From: Planococcus citri
Taxonomy: Eukaryota > Arthropoda > Insecta > Hemiptera > Pseudococcidae
Assembly (NCBI RefSeq): GCF_950023065.1
Contig: NC_088680.1
Span: 59,557,350-59,621,349 of the forward strand
Direction of reading: 5' to 3'
DNA: 64,000 nucleotides
In this document: positions 24,136 to 36,244 of the stretch, piece by piece
Layout of the letters: each line of letters begins with the position of its first letter
How positions within the stretch are numbered: the first letter of the stretch is position 1
Notes under the pieces: generated by a model
Told to the model about the DNA's origin: nothing
The model's input: only the letters and a program-made list of their open reading frames with translations
Database searches by the model: none
Made by a program: the position numbers and the translations under genes

Positions 24136-26184
24136 TTAAACTTCATAAAATTGTCGCAGAACTATTAAATAATTTAAACAAATAGCCACTATCTGAAACA
24201 TAATCAAAATCCAGTATCAACGAATGAATATTAAGTAATTTTTGAAAGAAACTCTGACTTCATACCACAGGAAATTTCATTCGAGTCAGATTGAAAAACC
24301 CGTTGAAACTGATGGCAGCATTTTGCGAATATATTGTTTGTAAGAATCGCACTACCTGTTGAACTTTCATTGATGGGATATTTTTACAACAAAATAAGTG
24401 CGTACTGTTTACCGATAGGTACTTACTAACCGATTGCAAAACAGGTATTTCCATTTTCATTGTGTTTTCCTGTAGTAATGCTTCTTTTTGACGCTGACAC
24501 ATCTGAATTCAGGAAACAATTTCACACTTAATTATTCATTTTAAAACTCGAAAACCAGTTTAAAGTGCAGGGAAATGAAACAGTTTGACGATCTGAACGA
24601 AATTTTGTCCACAATGTGTGCTCAGAGTGTTTTCATTTTTTTGAAAATTCAAAATTTTGAAATGGAAGGGCAAGTGCCCTTTGTAAAGTTGTACATTTTT
24701 AGCCATAATTTATAGCACAACTTTTTGAGAAAAAAAACGCTCTCACAAAGTGACCTATTTCTAAAACTGAAACAATTGTGGCCAAAGTGTATTATTTTTT
24801 TTAAATAAATTTTTCATCGGTTCTTCCAAATTTTTGAAAATTTTGATGCATGGTAACTTCTTGAGCTCAAGCAAAAATTTAAAAAATTTGTCGATGAGAT
24901 CAAAATTTTGTTCTATTTGACAGTAAATACTGAAAAATTCATTTTAAAATTAAGTGTAGGTAAACGAACATACATTCAAGTACTATTTATACTTACTTGA
25001 TGGTAAACTGAATGTGACGTTTCGCTGAGTATTAAAAGAAAACTTGCGAATATCATTAGAATATTCGTAAAATGTGAATATGGAAACCAGCCTTCGTACT
25101 CTGAATAATGTAGAAGAGCGTGAGAGAATGCGACAATTATTGTTATATTCATCAAGAAAATAATCATGAATAAAAAGGAATGGGCTTCGTTGAAACAATT
25201 TGTTAAATCGTTCAAGTTGGACCAAATTGCAACAAGCTTGTTCAGTTTCCAGTGTTCTCTCTTTTCAGCAATAATTTTCTGAAACATTTCATAAATTATT
25301 CTAAGAACTAGGTAAGTCTAAGTACATAGAATCAGTTTAGTGGGTGCTTTTTTTTTTTACTTTTCCCAAAATGAGTATGTCCTCAGATGTTGACCGAATA
25401 TATGCGCAATTTGTCAACCAGTATGTTAGTATGGTATGTATTAGGGTATGACTGTAAGCAGTTGCGATGAAATCAAAAACATCGTCGAAGATGAAGTAGT
25501 GAAATAATGCAGCATAACATGTTCTCATTGCTAACCAGGAAATGCAGACTAGGGTTGATATTGCAATGTATCTCCTTTTTCTTGATATGTATGGTGTTCC
25601 TGTTATATTTTCATATTTCAACTGCAATGTCACAAATGAGTATCCACTTACTACATACCTATCTACCCTTGATAAAAATGAATCATAGGTTTTTTTTTAG
25701 GTAGGTACTTACCTGAAGAATTTGCCACGTCTTCCAATAATTTTGCATTTCTTCATTCCTATTTAACATTATCAATGGAACTGCTAAACTAAAACATTCG
25801 AATATTATATCTGGACCTTTGGCTACCAGTGTTATTATGTTCAGGTTGTTCACATCGATAAGTAATTCGATTGTTTCAGTTCCATAAACCTTATGGTACA
25901 TTAAACATGCCACAATTGCTGCGAAGGAAACCATCTTTGATGATAAGAAGATAGGGATGCCATCTAGAATTATGGAGTTGGTTTAAGACACGAAGATATT
26001 GGATACAGAAGCAAATCTACAATCTACATAATACATATTATTTACCTACTTACTACCATGAAAAGATAAAAGGAAACACCTTACTTTGCGATCTCCAATA
26101 GAATGGCATTGCACACATTATTTTCATCATGTAAAGTATCGGTTTCATCGCTTTTATGTATTCGTTATTTTTATATTCATGCAT
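24136..26184 (-). CDS. GR4: gustatory-type receptor (subgroup A), intact
   Basis: Seven exons: 26184-26085, 25963-25713, 25621-25361, 25278-24997, 24502-24431, 24355-24266 and 24192-24136 (stop TAA), 370 residues. Exon 1 is MHEYKNNEYIKAMKPILYMM; an in-frame ATG at 26244 would add 20 residues, but no paralogue supports it. Exon 2 ends NYWKTWQILQ. Exon 3 begins LKYENITGTPYISRKRR. Exon 4 ends LLILSETSHSVYHQ. Exon 5 is MCQRQKEALLQENTMKMEIP, and exon 6 has GFFNLTR. TM7 is IVAICLNYLIVLRQF. The intron between exons 5 and 6 has no stop, so the two appear joined in a naive open frame; the acceptor CAACAG and donor GTTAGT match the other copies. No lesion seen. Confidence 0.87.
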
Positions 26185-26336
26185 TTTTTTTTTTGCAACT
26201 GCTTCAACAAATGGAGGGAAAACACTGAAGTGATTCAAGTACATATCTTATTAAATGTTACGATTTCATGTTATTTCCTAATCCCTTCCCCGGAAAAAGA
26301 ATAAAAATGGGGTAATTAATTGAAAAAAAAATCTGT

Positions 26337-26350
26337 CACGTGATTTAAAA
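26337..26350 (-). promoter_or_regulatory. Conserved upstream motif of GR4
   Basis: The plus strand reads CACGTGATTTAAAA, 153 bp upstream of the GR4 ATG. The CACGTG core here is also an E-box. Confidence 0.4.
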
Positions 26351-27725
26351 CATTTACTCAGCCAGGTTCCTTTTTTTCAGACACCATTGCGTGCTCGAAT
26401 ATACTCGTACGTAGATAAGTGTTCCGTAACTAGATACCATATGTTTAGGCCAATCAAGCAGCTTGCAGCAGGTCTCAAATAATACTCGCCTTGGAGGCTT
26501 CTACCCAAAAAGTAAATAAATTTTTTGACACGAATTTATTTTAAATGTTTCATTTTCTAGCCTGAATCCTTCTGACTAAGTCATTTTAAAGAAAACGCCT
26601 CCCTACGCCGACCAAGCAATTTTGATCTTCATGACGTGAAGAGTCTCCTAATAAGTTGAAGAAATCAAAAAAATGAAATTGGAAATTGTTTTCTTCAATT
26701 TTAATAATTTCATGTGTCAATAAGGGCTCCTTTTTCAAGAAAAACTTCTCTTAGTCTCCAAAGTCCTGTTGGCAAGCTTAACTCGTCAAATTACAAAAAT
26801 GAACCAAACCCAAGGATTAGAATATGATAACTTTAGTTGTAGGTACGTATGTATTAATTTTTTTTCAAAGTTTTTAAAGGAAGCATGTTCCACTTTTTCG
26901 TCACGTGAGAGGGGATAGGTCAACACTATAAAATAGTGCTTTTCTGATAGAAATGGACCAAATCCAAGGTTTAGAATGTAAAAACGTAAACTTTTCATTT
27001 TTAAAAAAATTTTTGAAACCTGTTGGGTGAAGGAAGGAGACTTCCAGCCCGACTCAATTTTATTTACAATTCCAGAGAAATTTTTCTCAAAACTTTAGGA
27101 TATGGGACCAGATAAAAATTGAGACAACTATTTTCATTAAGTAAATACATATAAAATGAAGTACACCAGGAAGGGGCAGTTCTGTTATGTTCTTCGGTTT
27201 TTTAACTTGTCACCGTAAGAAGTGTTCACAGACCTTGAAAAACCTGAAAGTATAATAATTTTAAAAAGTCATGAATTTGACAAAGTGTTGTTGAACATCA
27301 AAAAATTGCTGAAAAATGCTCTCCATTTCTCTCAAAGATTTAGAATTCTTCATAGAAAATTCGCTTTTCTTCAAAATAACTCGAATCTGTGATAGAAACT
27401 TGATTTTCTGAACCCAAAAAAGTTCCAAGGGGGGAGGAAGATTTGAGAAATACCCTTAATGCTTAAAAGTGAGTTTTTTTGGGAGAAGAGGGATTAAATC
27501 TGAGAAAGGTTGTGCCAAAAATTCAACCTACTCATGCATGTTTGATTTGGGGGTTTTGTGAGGTGCTCTGTTAAAAAAAAGGCGTATTCACTAGAGGAGA
27601 TTGTCTTTTGACTCTTTTTTATAGAAAATTTGAGGCTGGGAAGATTCGATAAAAATTTGAGGGAGGACCTCAAAAGACTTGGAAAAAAACTTTGGATCCT
27701 TGATTTGAAGCGTCACTTTTCTACC
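26351..27725. other. Intergenic, no gene seen (GR4/GR5 gap)
   Basis: AT-rich, with only short open frames that lack receptor or other recognisable motifs. Confidence 0.5.
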
Positions 27726-28178
27726 GGGATTTTAAGGTCGTCTGTCCTCCTGTATGGCCTCTTAAGGTCATTGTTCCATGTTTCTGGACTCTTGAGGTCA
27801 CTGATCCACCCGTCTGGCTTTCTAAGGTCGTCTGTCTGCTTGCCTGACCTATTAAGGTTGTTGACCAATCTGTCTGGCTTCTCAAGGTCGTATTATTTCC
27901 TGTCTGGCCTCTTTATGACCCGCCTGTCCGGGCTCTCGTGGTCACTGATCTACCTGTCCAGCTTTCTAAGGTCGCATTTCTTCCTGCCTGACCAATCAAG
28001 GTCATTGACCTGTCACGATGACTTCTCAAGTTCGTCTGTCTCACTGATTACCTTCTCAAGGTCATTGACTCGTCTATCTGTCCTCTTAGTCACTGATATA
28101 TCTATCTAGCCTTTCATGGGCATCTGTTTGCCTGTTTGACCTCTCAAGGTTGTCTGTGTGCCTGTCTGGCTTCCCATA
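27726..28178. repeat. Degenerate minisatellite, CTGTCTGGCCTCTCAAGGTC-like units
   Basis: Imperfect tandem units alternate CTGTCTGGC(C/T)T and (T)CAAGGTC(A/G)T at 25-27-bp steps, sometimes paired into about 54-bp steps. A plus-strand open frame (27630-28109) runs through it and encodes a monotonous LLRSL... repeat, which is an artefact. Confidence 0.8.
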
Positions 28179-28317
28179 TACATTTTTTATAAAAATTTCG
28201 ACGAACTTACGAAGCGAAATATACATGGTTTGAGATTTTATTATCTTATTGGAAATAATGTTTTACAAATAAGAACAGTTATGCATTAGGTAGGTTCATG
28301 CGATTGAAAATGTTTAT

Positions 28318-28331
28318 TGCGTGATTTCAAG
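28318..28331 (-). promoter_or_regulatory. Orphan copy of the GR upstream motif
   Basis: TGCGTGATTTCAAG on the plus strand, followed by TATTTAACC and, 40 bp on, TCATGATAG. The same order is seen upstream of GR1. No exon 1 lies at lower coordinates, so this may be the promoter stub of a deleted copy. Confidence 0.35.
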
Positions 28332-28537
28332 TATTTAACCAAACGTTTACCATTACCTATTAAGCCTACCTACTTGTCATGATAGATTACATTTTGTTGT
28401 TGCTTTTTTTGTTTCAGGTGAGTACGAATTTTCACTGCGAATATACTGACAATGGGAAGTAGAATACGTTTCCGTGTCATCCACGTATAGGTATGTAGAT
28501 GCCCACGTATGAGAGTAAGTCATCATCATTCTATGAT

Positions 28538-30439
28538 TCATTGGAACTGTCGCAAGACTATCAGATAATTTAGACAAAGAGATACGATCTGAAACATATT
28601 ATAAGTAATTTTAAAATCACACTTTCATTCATGGCCAGAAAAAAAAATATTTTTCAAATGATTGTCAATTCTTACTACGGGAAGTTCCATTCGATTCAAT
28701 GTGAAAAATCCGTTGAAATTCATTCCTGGATTTTGAGACCATACTGTTTGTAAAAATCGCACCACCTGCCAAATTAACGAAAGTTGAAAATCAATAATTA
28801 GTCAAACTATTTTGAGAAAAATTTACTCTAAAAATAATTAATTTTTTAATTTATTAGGTGTTAAAATTTTTAAAAAATAGGTACTTGAAAAAATTAGTGT
28901 TAACATTTGTTTTGAAATGATTTTTGATAATCCCAAAAAATAATTTGTCGGATCTCGTCTGCTTTTTTGTGCAGTTGAGAGAATTTAGTGTTTTGTTAGA
29001 AGAATTATATTTTTATCAAGTCGTTTTGAAGCTAATAAAACAGATCATTTTTGAGCAAAATTGAATAAGCAGAATGATCATTGCTAGATTTCAGATGATG
29101 CACTCGTCATTCATACTTACTGGTCTCAGCATTTCTGTTTCCATTTCTGTCATATTTTCTTGTAATAAAACCTCCTTTTGTTTATGATTGATCTGAATTC
29201 AAAAATTATAAGTATGAAAAATAAATTGTGGTTCAAGAGAAAAACCACATAAATGATAAAATAGAAGTCGTGTTTACTTGATAAAAGACCAAATGTGCTG
29301 CTTCGCAGAATATGAAAAGAAAGGTCGCACATGCTGTTAACAAACTACTGAACAATGTAAATGGATAGACGATTTTATATATGGAATAATTTAAAAGAGC
29401 GTAAGCGTATGTAAGAACACAAAGGAATATCGTCACAAGAAACGTTGCAAATAAGTACGAATGAGCTTGGTTAAAACTATTTGTCAAATCATTCAAATTC
29501 AACCAAAGTGAGATGAGTTTGTTCAATTTTTGAGTTTCTTTCTTCTCTGCGATGATTTTCTGAAAAAATTTACACTCATAGATTGAAAAAATTTCCTGAT
29601 GATAATTAAATAGATAATAAGGTCAACTTTCTTTACTTTTCCTATTATGTGGATGTCTTCTGACATTGACCAAAAGTACGCGCAATTTGTGAGCCAGTAC
29701 GTAGGTGTAACATAAATTAAGAGAAACAGGTAAGCATACATGATGAAATCAAAAACACTGAAAAAGATTTCGTAGTGGAACACTGCGGCGTAAAGAGTTC
29801 TTATTGTTAACCAAGCAATACACAATAGTACAGCTGTTTTGACGAATTTTCTTTTTCTTGATACGAATGGTTTTTCTGTTAAATCTTCATACTTTGACTG
29901 TTGATATTATTGGTAAATTATAAATACATCATTAATACCCTTAATTTGGAATAAATTGTGATAATATTAATTTTTGAGAAGATATACCGTACCTACCTGA
30001 AATTTTTCCCACGTTTTCCAGTAGTCCTGCATTTCCTTATTTCTATTCCACATTAGTAAAGGAATCGCCAAAGCAAACAATTCTAAGGCTATTTCTGGAC
30101 CTACTTTGGCCACCAATGTTGGTGCATTCATATTGTTCTTATCAATTACTACACCAATCAAGTAACCTAAATTATGTATGTGGAAAGTTACACATACAGC
30201 GAGTGCTATTAAGGAAACTAGCTTTGATGATATGAAATTCGGAATATTGTCTGAAATCAAAATTTATCAGTGTGAGTGTCCAGTAAGATTTATGTAGGTA
30301 TGTACCTATTTTATCATTTTTTCTATAAAAACACCTTACTCTGTGATTTTATCCAAAATGGCAAAACACAAATCATTTTCACTACATAAAGCATAGGGCT
30401 CAGTGTTACCAAGTATTCATTATTTTTTAATTCACACAT
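28538..30439 (-). CDS. GR5: gustatory-type receptor (subgroup A), intact
   Basis: Seven exons: 30439-30340, 30250-29997, 29897-29637, 29559-29278, 29192-29121, 28765-28676 and 28588-28538 (stop TGA), 369 residues. Exon 1 starts MCELKNNEYLVTLSPMLYVV. Exon 2 has one codon more than GR1, GR3, GR4 and GR6 and ends DYWKTWEKFQ. Exon 3 begins SKYEDLTEKPFVSRKRK and has LLIYVTPTYWLTNCAYF. Exon 4 ends FIFCEAAHLVFYQ. Exon 5 is INHKQKEVLLQENMTEMETE. The C-terminus is the shortest of the set, stopping two residues after the LRQF block begins its tail (LRQFQ). It is the most divergent subgroup A member and shares the SKYE exon 3 start with GR6. No lesion seen. Confidence 0.86.
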
Positions 30440-30607
30440 TTTTAAACTGCCAATGTTTGCCAAATTTACAAATGAAAATAAGTAATAATATTTAAACAAA
30501 TTATTTAAAGTAAAGTTTGTTTATATTTTTATGCGTAAAAGTTCCATTTGATTTGTATGAAGGTTAAAAAAAAAAAAAAATAGGTACCTAATTGGGAATT
30601 AATCTGT

Positions 30608-30621
30608 TGCGTGATTGTAGG
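30608..30621 (-). promoter_or_regulatory. Conserved upstream motif of GR5
   Basis: The plus strand reads TGCGTGATTGTAGG, about 169 bp upstream of the GR5 ATG. The last part of the motif is weaker than in GR2 and GR3. Confidence 0.35.
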
Positions 30622-30879
30622 ATTTAAAAGCAAAGTAGTAGGTACGTAGGTAGTCATTATCTTTTTTTTTATCATGGTCCCACAATTTATTACATGACTC
30701 ACGTGCATGATCAACACCTAAATTATTCTAAATTTTGAATTTATAATAGTAATCTCGTAGATTGTAATTTTCCATCACTCCAGCAAAAAAAAAAGAATGA
30801 CCCTCATCACCTCAAGTGTTGAAAATATGACTGGTTTCCAGAAATGTCTGGAAGAGGTTAGCGCAAAATAATATGGTTT

Positions 30880-32915
30880 GTTCATAAATAAAGCAAACCT
30901 GGCAATACCAATGATGACTTATGGAAGCGAGGTATGGGCACTGAAGAAATCTGGTAAGTAAAAGAAGAATAACGGCTGCGGAGTTGAAGCTCATGAGGAA
31001 AACGGCAGGGGTGACTCTCAGAGACCGAGTCCCATCTGAGAAAATAACATCAGATCTCGTAGTGATGCCAGTCATGAAGAAGATAAAACAGTATAGGAAA
31101 GATTGGAGAAATCATGTCAAAAGGATTGAGGAAACAAGATCACCAAAACAGGTCCTCCAATATACACCAACGGGGAAAAGAAGCAGAGGGAGACTAAGGA
31201 GGAAACTCACTGATACCTCAGGCTCATCCTCAACAGGTTCCACACTGAAGCAGACAGGCCAACAGGCCTACCGCTTATAAGGAAACGACAATGAGGACAA
31301 AGATTGTGATTGTGAATCAGCCCGAGAACAACTTGTCTGAAATCCAGGAAATTGAGGGAATTGAAGTGATGAATCGATTCATGTACAATGGAGGCAGTGA
31401 AGCCGAGATAAAACGCAGAATGCAAATCACACACAACGCCATGTTGCCATGTTGCGCCTAAAAATGATATGATTTGATGCAGCAGTGGCGCTTGGTGGTG
31501 TAGTGGGATGAGCCACAGCTTTCTGAACAAGAGGTCGTGGGTTCAAATCCCGCTAGAGACGCAAGCATTAACGTGTAATGTATCTCTATTGTAGTGCATT
31601 TAACATCTATTACACGTTAAGCTCCGAGCACCAGTACAGAAGAGGTAACAGAAATGCATTTAATCTGTTGCCAGTATCTAAAAAGCTGTAACTGGTTTGG
31701 GCACCTATAGGTAGCTGATTACTGAACTCAGGGTTGTAAAAACACGGCTAGCAATGTATCAGCTACTCTATAGATAGCGTAGAAAGCAATGGGAAACTAC
31801 TACGTGTTAGCTCAAAAATGTTGATTCCCTAGAATAATCGTTGTGGCATAGGCATTTGCCTCACCCTGTTAGGGTACCACTTAATGCGATTTCCAATGTC
31901 CTGTAAAGGATATGGAACCATGACAACGACGATGCAGCAGTGAGCAAGACAGTGAAGATAATGCTATGGTTTTCTCAGTTTTTCTCTACGTGTCAGAAAC
32001 CTGGACAGTATGCGAGGGAGACAGGAGAAAAATTGATGCGCTTGAGATGTGGTGTTGAAGGAGAATGCTTTGGATCACATGGACGGTGAAGAGGACTAAT
32101 GTGTCTGCCCTAGGGGAAGTTGGTGTCCAGAAGAGGTTGTTGGCAGTGGTACTTAGCCAAATCCTCAAATACAGTAAAAGCCTCTTAATGTTTTAATGTT
32201 TGACCCAGCCTGATTTAATAACATTAAGCAACTCATCACAAACCAATTGAAAAAAAGTGAATTTTTGTCAGAAATTTTTACATGATCAATTTTATACTAA
32301 ATGAGGTAGTCATTGAATTAAAATTTCGCAAAAATTGTGAGAAAAAGTGTTGAAAATAGGTTGAAACGTCAAAAAGTTATGAAAAAAGTATTAAAAATGA
32401 TGTCAATCACAATGGGTGAAAAAGTGTTGAAAACATAAAAACAGAAAAACTGTATAAAAATGCGAAAAACACATTTAAATCAGTTAAAAGTTATAATATT
32501 ATACGATGCTTTAATTACAATAACTGATGGTATTTCAATGTAATGAGATATAAAAGATCAGGACCAAATGATTTTAATAACATAAAGCGATTTATAACAT
32601 TAACCATTATAATAATGAGCGTCGTTCACTGTTCTTTTGGCATGTCATAAGGGCAGATGCGATGGAGTCCCTTTTCATTCAAGGCAAGGTAGAATGACTA
32701 ATGAGCAAGAGGGTGTGGATGCTCTCCAATAAGATGGTCAGACTCCATCTGGAAGGCCATTGAACTCAGCTTCCCAGCATGTGTCTGGAGCACCCAAAAC
32801 AGATGCATGGAGGGAGCTGTTGTATCATGTTGCGGAAGCAGCGACCGTAGCATCATATTAATCATGATACCACCTTAGGGGTAAAACGGCATCAAGAAGA
32901 AGAATTTTTAAACAA
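30880..32915 (+). mobile_element. Decayed LINE (RTE/CR1-like) 3' part, interrupted by a SINE and another insertion
   Basis: Fragments in order on the plus strand: TYGSEVWALKKSGK (30915), then in another frame RRITAAELKLMRKTAGVTLR and KDWRNHVKRIEE (to 31230). Next come NRFMYNGGSEAEIKRRMQ (31365), SETWTVCEGDRRKIDALEMW (32000), and WHVIRADAMES (about 32640). These are typical pieces of the C-terminal half of a LINE reverse-transcriptase protein. Stops and frameshifts abound. A SINE-like insert splits it near 31480-31935, and an AT-rich segment with TTAATGTT/AACATTAA ends splits it at about 32180-32610. A short AAG-rich tail near 32900 may be the 3' end. Not a host gene. Confidence 0.7.
31487..31935 (+). 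mobile_element. tRNA-derived SINE-like insertion
   Basis: The pol III A-box-like TGGTGTAGTGG (31496-31506) and B-box GGTTCAAATCC (31540-31550) are spaced as in tRNA genes, but the flanks do not form an acceptor stem. The following ~380 bp is the body, and LINE sequence resumes after it. The 3' limit is approximate. Confidence 0.6.
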
Positions 32916-34374
32916 TTTTTTTGAAATTAATATTAGATAGGTAGCGTTATGATCAGACTTCATAATCTTGAAAAAAAAATGAACTTTGTGTAGATCGCAA
33001 CCTTGTGAAGGCTGTTCTCAATTGCCATGTTTGAGAGCATCTTTAGGGTGTATAGTTCACTGGGAAGAATACTGAACAAGCACAGTAGCCAAAAACATTG
33101 AATTTCACCATCACAAACAACTAAAAAACCGCAATGATTCACAGATTTCAAACTATTGGTATAAAACAAAGTGAAATCACTAAGCAAGAAAACCATTGAT
33201 TACTTGAGCAGTAAGTTGAGAGTATTCAAGTAACACTACCTATTAAATGCAGAGATGTTGCAATTCTCAGGCTATAAGAATCACAGTTCCTGAAGCTGTG
33301 ATCCAGTGCTTTTTAGTTTTTTACTATAGAATCAGGCGTTTGCAGTTCCTTATATGAGTGGGAACCTCGGTTCTCCTCAGAGTTCTCTTTGCAGTTTCCA
33401 ATTTTTTTTTTCAACAAATTTCAAAACAAACCAATTTTGAACACAGAACAAAAAAAATCCTTATTTTTTTCAGTTCTGGAACTACTAATTGGAGTAAAAA
33501 TTAAGGAAATCCATTAAAATAAATTTAATTAGATTAGCTCAGCCTAGAAGATTTTAGGAACTGCAATTTCAAAGTACCACAAATTGTGTTTTGTAATTCT
33601 ATTGATGATAGAGCCCTTTAACCTCATCTTCATGTTCGAAGCATAGGGTAAAAGTAAATTGGAAAAATTGGAAAAACAAATAGAATCTTAATACTGGTAA
33701 AATAAGTACTTAGGTAGTAGGTACCTATTGTATTGATGTAAAAATTCAATTTAAAAATTTGCTTCGTAATATCTTACCAATTCACTCCATGATTTAGTTG
33801 TTATCTTGACTATTTTTAAAAATGTAAAATCATATCAATTTTTTTTAGAACTTTCCTGAATGAAATTATTCATTTAAGGAAGTTGTAGTACATACATAAT
33901 CCAAAGTTCTAATAACATCTAGGTAGGCTTTTTTGTAGTCACAGTACATTCACATTGTTTCTACAGAGAAAATGGTGACTCATAGATGAACAAAATGGAT
34001 AAATTCCAAAATTGATAATCAGGCATATAAATAAACAAATATACGAATGACCAAATAAATCAAGTGTAGAACTGTAGATAGTATACTTAACAAGTAAAAA
34101 ATTACGGAAAAATAACATTGAAAAAAAAATTAAATTGGGACTTTTCTTATAACTACAAAGAATTTATACCTAATTTTTGAAAATTGTTTTGATTGGAATC
34201 CTTTTTTTGAAAAATAAATTAGAGAAAACGACGTATCAAAATATATTCGTTTATTTCATCATAATTCGTAATAGAAAATGACATTCACTCGTACCTACTT
34301 GATTTAAGTAATCAATCTTTCAAAAATATTAAAATTCGATTTAAGTAGTCCAATTTGATGCTTTATGCTTTAAT
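32916..34374. other. Intergenic, no gene seen (GR5/GR6 gap)
   Basis: AT-rich. A short minus-strand open frame at 32960-33196 shows no family motif. Confidence 0.5.
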
Positions 34375-36001
34375 TCACTGATCAGAAAATTGGCGAAGAA
34401 TTATCAAGTAGTTGATTGAGAGAGTGAGAATCTGGAACCCAAAACAAAAATATAATTTTAAAAAAATAACAAAATCAAAATTCCTAGGTCAAAATTGAAA
34501 TTTCCCAATTACTCGTACAAATTCCGTACCATTGGAAATTCTGCTCGCTTCAGGGTGAAAAATCCATTAAACTGCATGCTTGGATTTCGTAAGCTTACTG
34601 TGTGCAAAAATCGTGATATCTGTAAATGAAATTGGGAATCAAAAAGAATAATTCGATATGTTATTCAATATGATTATTCGTGATTTTATGAGGTACCGAT
34701 TTCAGCATAGAGGTTTCTATTTTCATTGTATTTTTTTGAAGCAATGACTCCTTTTGACGAAAATTCATCTGAATAAAAAATTTAAAAATTCATTTATACA
34801 AATTATGAAATTTTACACGATTCATTCAATTACCTATATAGGCACCGTTTCTTACTTGATAATGAACTGAATGCGCTGATTCGCACATTATGAGAAGGAA
34901 AATCATAAACATCGATAAAAAATTGATGTAGACTGTGTAAGGATATACGATTTTATAAGTTGAGTAATGCAGGAGGGCATATATGTAGGTGATAAAGGAA
35001 ATGACTATCAACATAAAGAATGTTAGGTAAATAAAAGAATGAGCCTCGTTGAAATTATTCATTAAATCGCATAAGTTCAACCATACTGAAATAAGTTTGT
35101 TCAATTTGAAATAGTCTTTCTTCTCGTTGATGATTTTCTGAAAATTTTAGAGCGAATATGAGCTGGAAGTTCATCAATATTTTCATAGGGGCATATCTAC
35201 CTTCTCTAAAATGAGGATGTCTTCTGATATGGAACTGAAATATGCGCAATTGGTGTACCAGTAGATGGATATCACGTATACTGTGAAGAACAGATAGTCA
35301 TTCACGAGGTACCCTAAGAAACCATCGAAGACATGGTAATAAAACCACGCAGAGTAAAAACTTCTCCATGCTAACCATAAAATACAAATTAGAGCTGATA
35401 TTTTTACGTGTTTTCTTCTTCTTGATACGAATCGTATTCCAGTTATGTTTTCATATTTTGACTGTGAAGTGTAGGTATAATGATTATTGAGTTGAGCCAT
35501 TTTAGATAGATAATAATACTTGATAATAATTACCTATAGGCACCTTAAGAAGGTCTTTTTACCTGAAAATCTTTCCACGAGTCCCAGTATTCCTGTATTT
35601 CTTTATGTCTTCTCAACATTAAAATCGGGATCCCCAAACAAAACAGTTCAAAAAGCAATTCCGGGCCTGCGGCTGTTAATCTTATTATGTTTCTCGTATT
35701 TAGGGCAATTAACAGGTCATATACGTAGCCTTCGAAGTGGAAATGAAAAAATATGCACGCCACAAGTGTCACTGAGGCGACTACCTTTGATGATACGATA
35801 CAAGGAATATCATCTGAAATTATTCATATTTAGTATTTACCTACTTAACATCGAATTTAACTTACAAAATGTATATCCAAGTATCTCAAAGAACTTCTTA
35901 CGCTGTGGTTTTATCCAAAATGGCAAACCGCAAATTATTTTCATCAAGTAGAGCATCGGTTTCATTGTTTTTAAATATTCGTTGTGATTTGATTTGTACA
36001 T
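34375..36001 (-). CDS. GR6: gustatory-type receptor (subgroup B), intact
   Basis: The most compact copy, with small introns. Exons: 36001-35902, 35813-35563, 35461-35201, 35137-34856, 34768-34697, 34619-34530 and 34431-34375 (stop TGA), 370 residues. Exon 1 is MYKSNHNEYLKTMKPMLYLM and ends WIKPQ; an in-frame ATG nine codons upstream is unsupported by paralogues. Exon 2 reads EYWDSWKDFQ at its end. Exon 3 begins SKYENITGIRFVSRRRKHVK and includes SIYWYTNCAYF. Exon 4 ends LLIMCESAHSVHYQ. Exon 5 is MNFRQKESLLQKNTMKIETS, and exon 6 has GFFTLKR. TM7 is ILTLSINYLIILRQF followed by SDQ. GR7 is a close neighbour duplicate sharing the same idiosyncrasies. No lesion seen. Confidence 0.87.
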
Positions 36002-36230
36002 TTTTGAAGAAAACTGATTGAATTCCACATTTTACATGTTTATAAAATAAAATTAAAGAAAAAAAAACACTCTGGTAAGATTTGTAAATTTATGGAGGTT
36101 GGTTTAGTAGGTAGTAAATGTACCTATGTGAGATGTTTTTAATTTTTCTACGTATCAGGCATATCATTATTGTGAGATCTCAACTACGTGATATATTATT
36201 ACAAATGTTCGTGTGTATTGGACGAAAACG

Positions 36231-36244
36231 CTCGTGATTTAAAA
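36231..36244 (-). promoter_or_regulatory. Conserved upstream motif of GR6
   Basis: The plus strand reads CTCGTGATTTAAAA, 230 bp upstream of the ATG. Preceding it, TTACAAATGTTCGTGTGTAT (about 36199-36218) is identical to a stretch upstream of GR7. Confidence 0.45.

Noticed and set aside
27630..28109. 159-codon plus-strand open frame rich in LLRSL
   Set aside because: It lies on a degenerate minisatellite and shows no domain.
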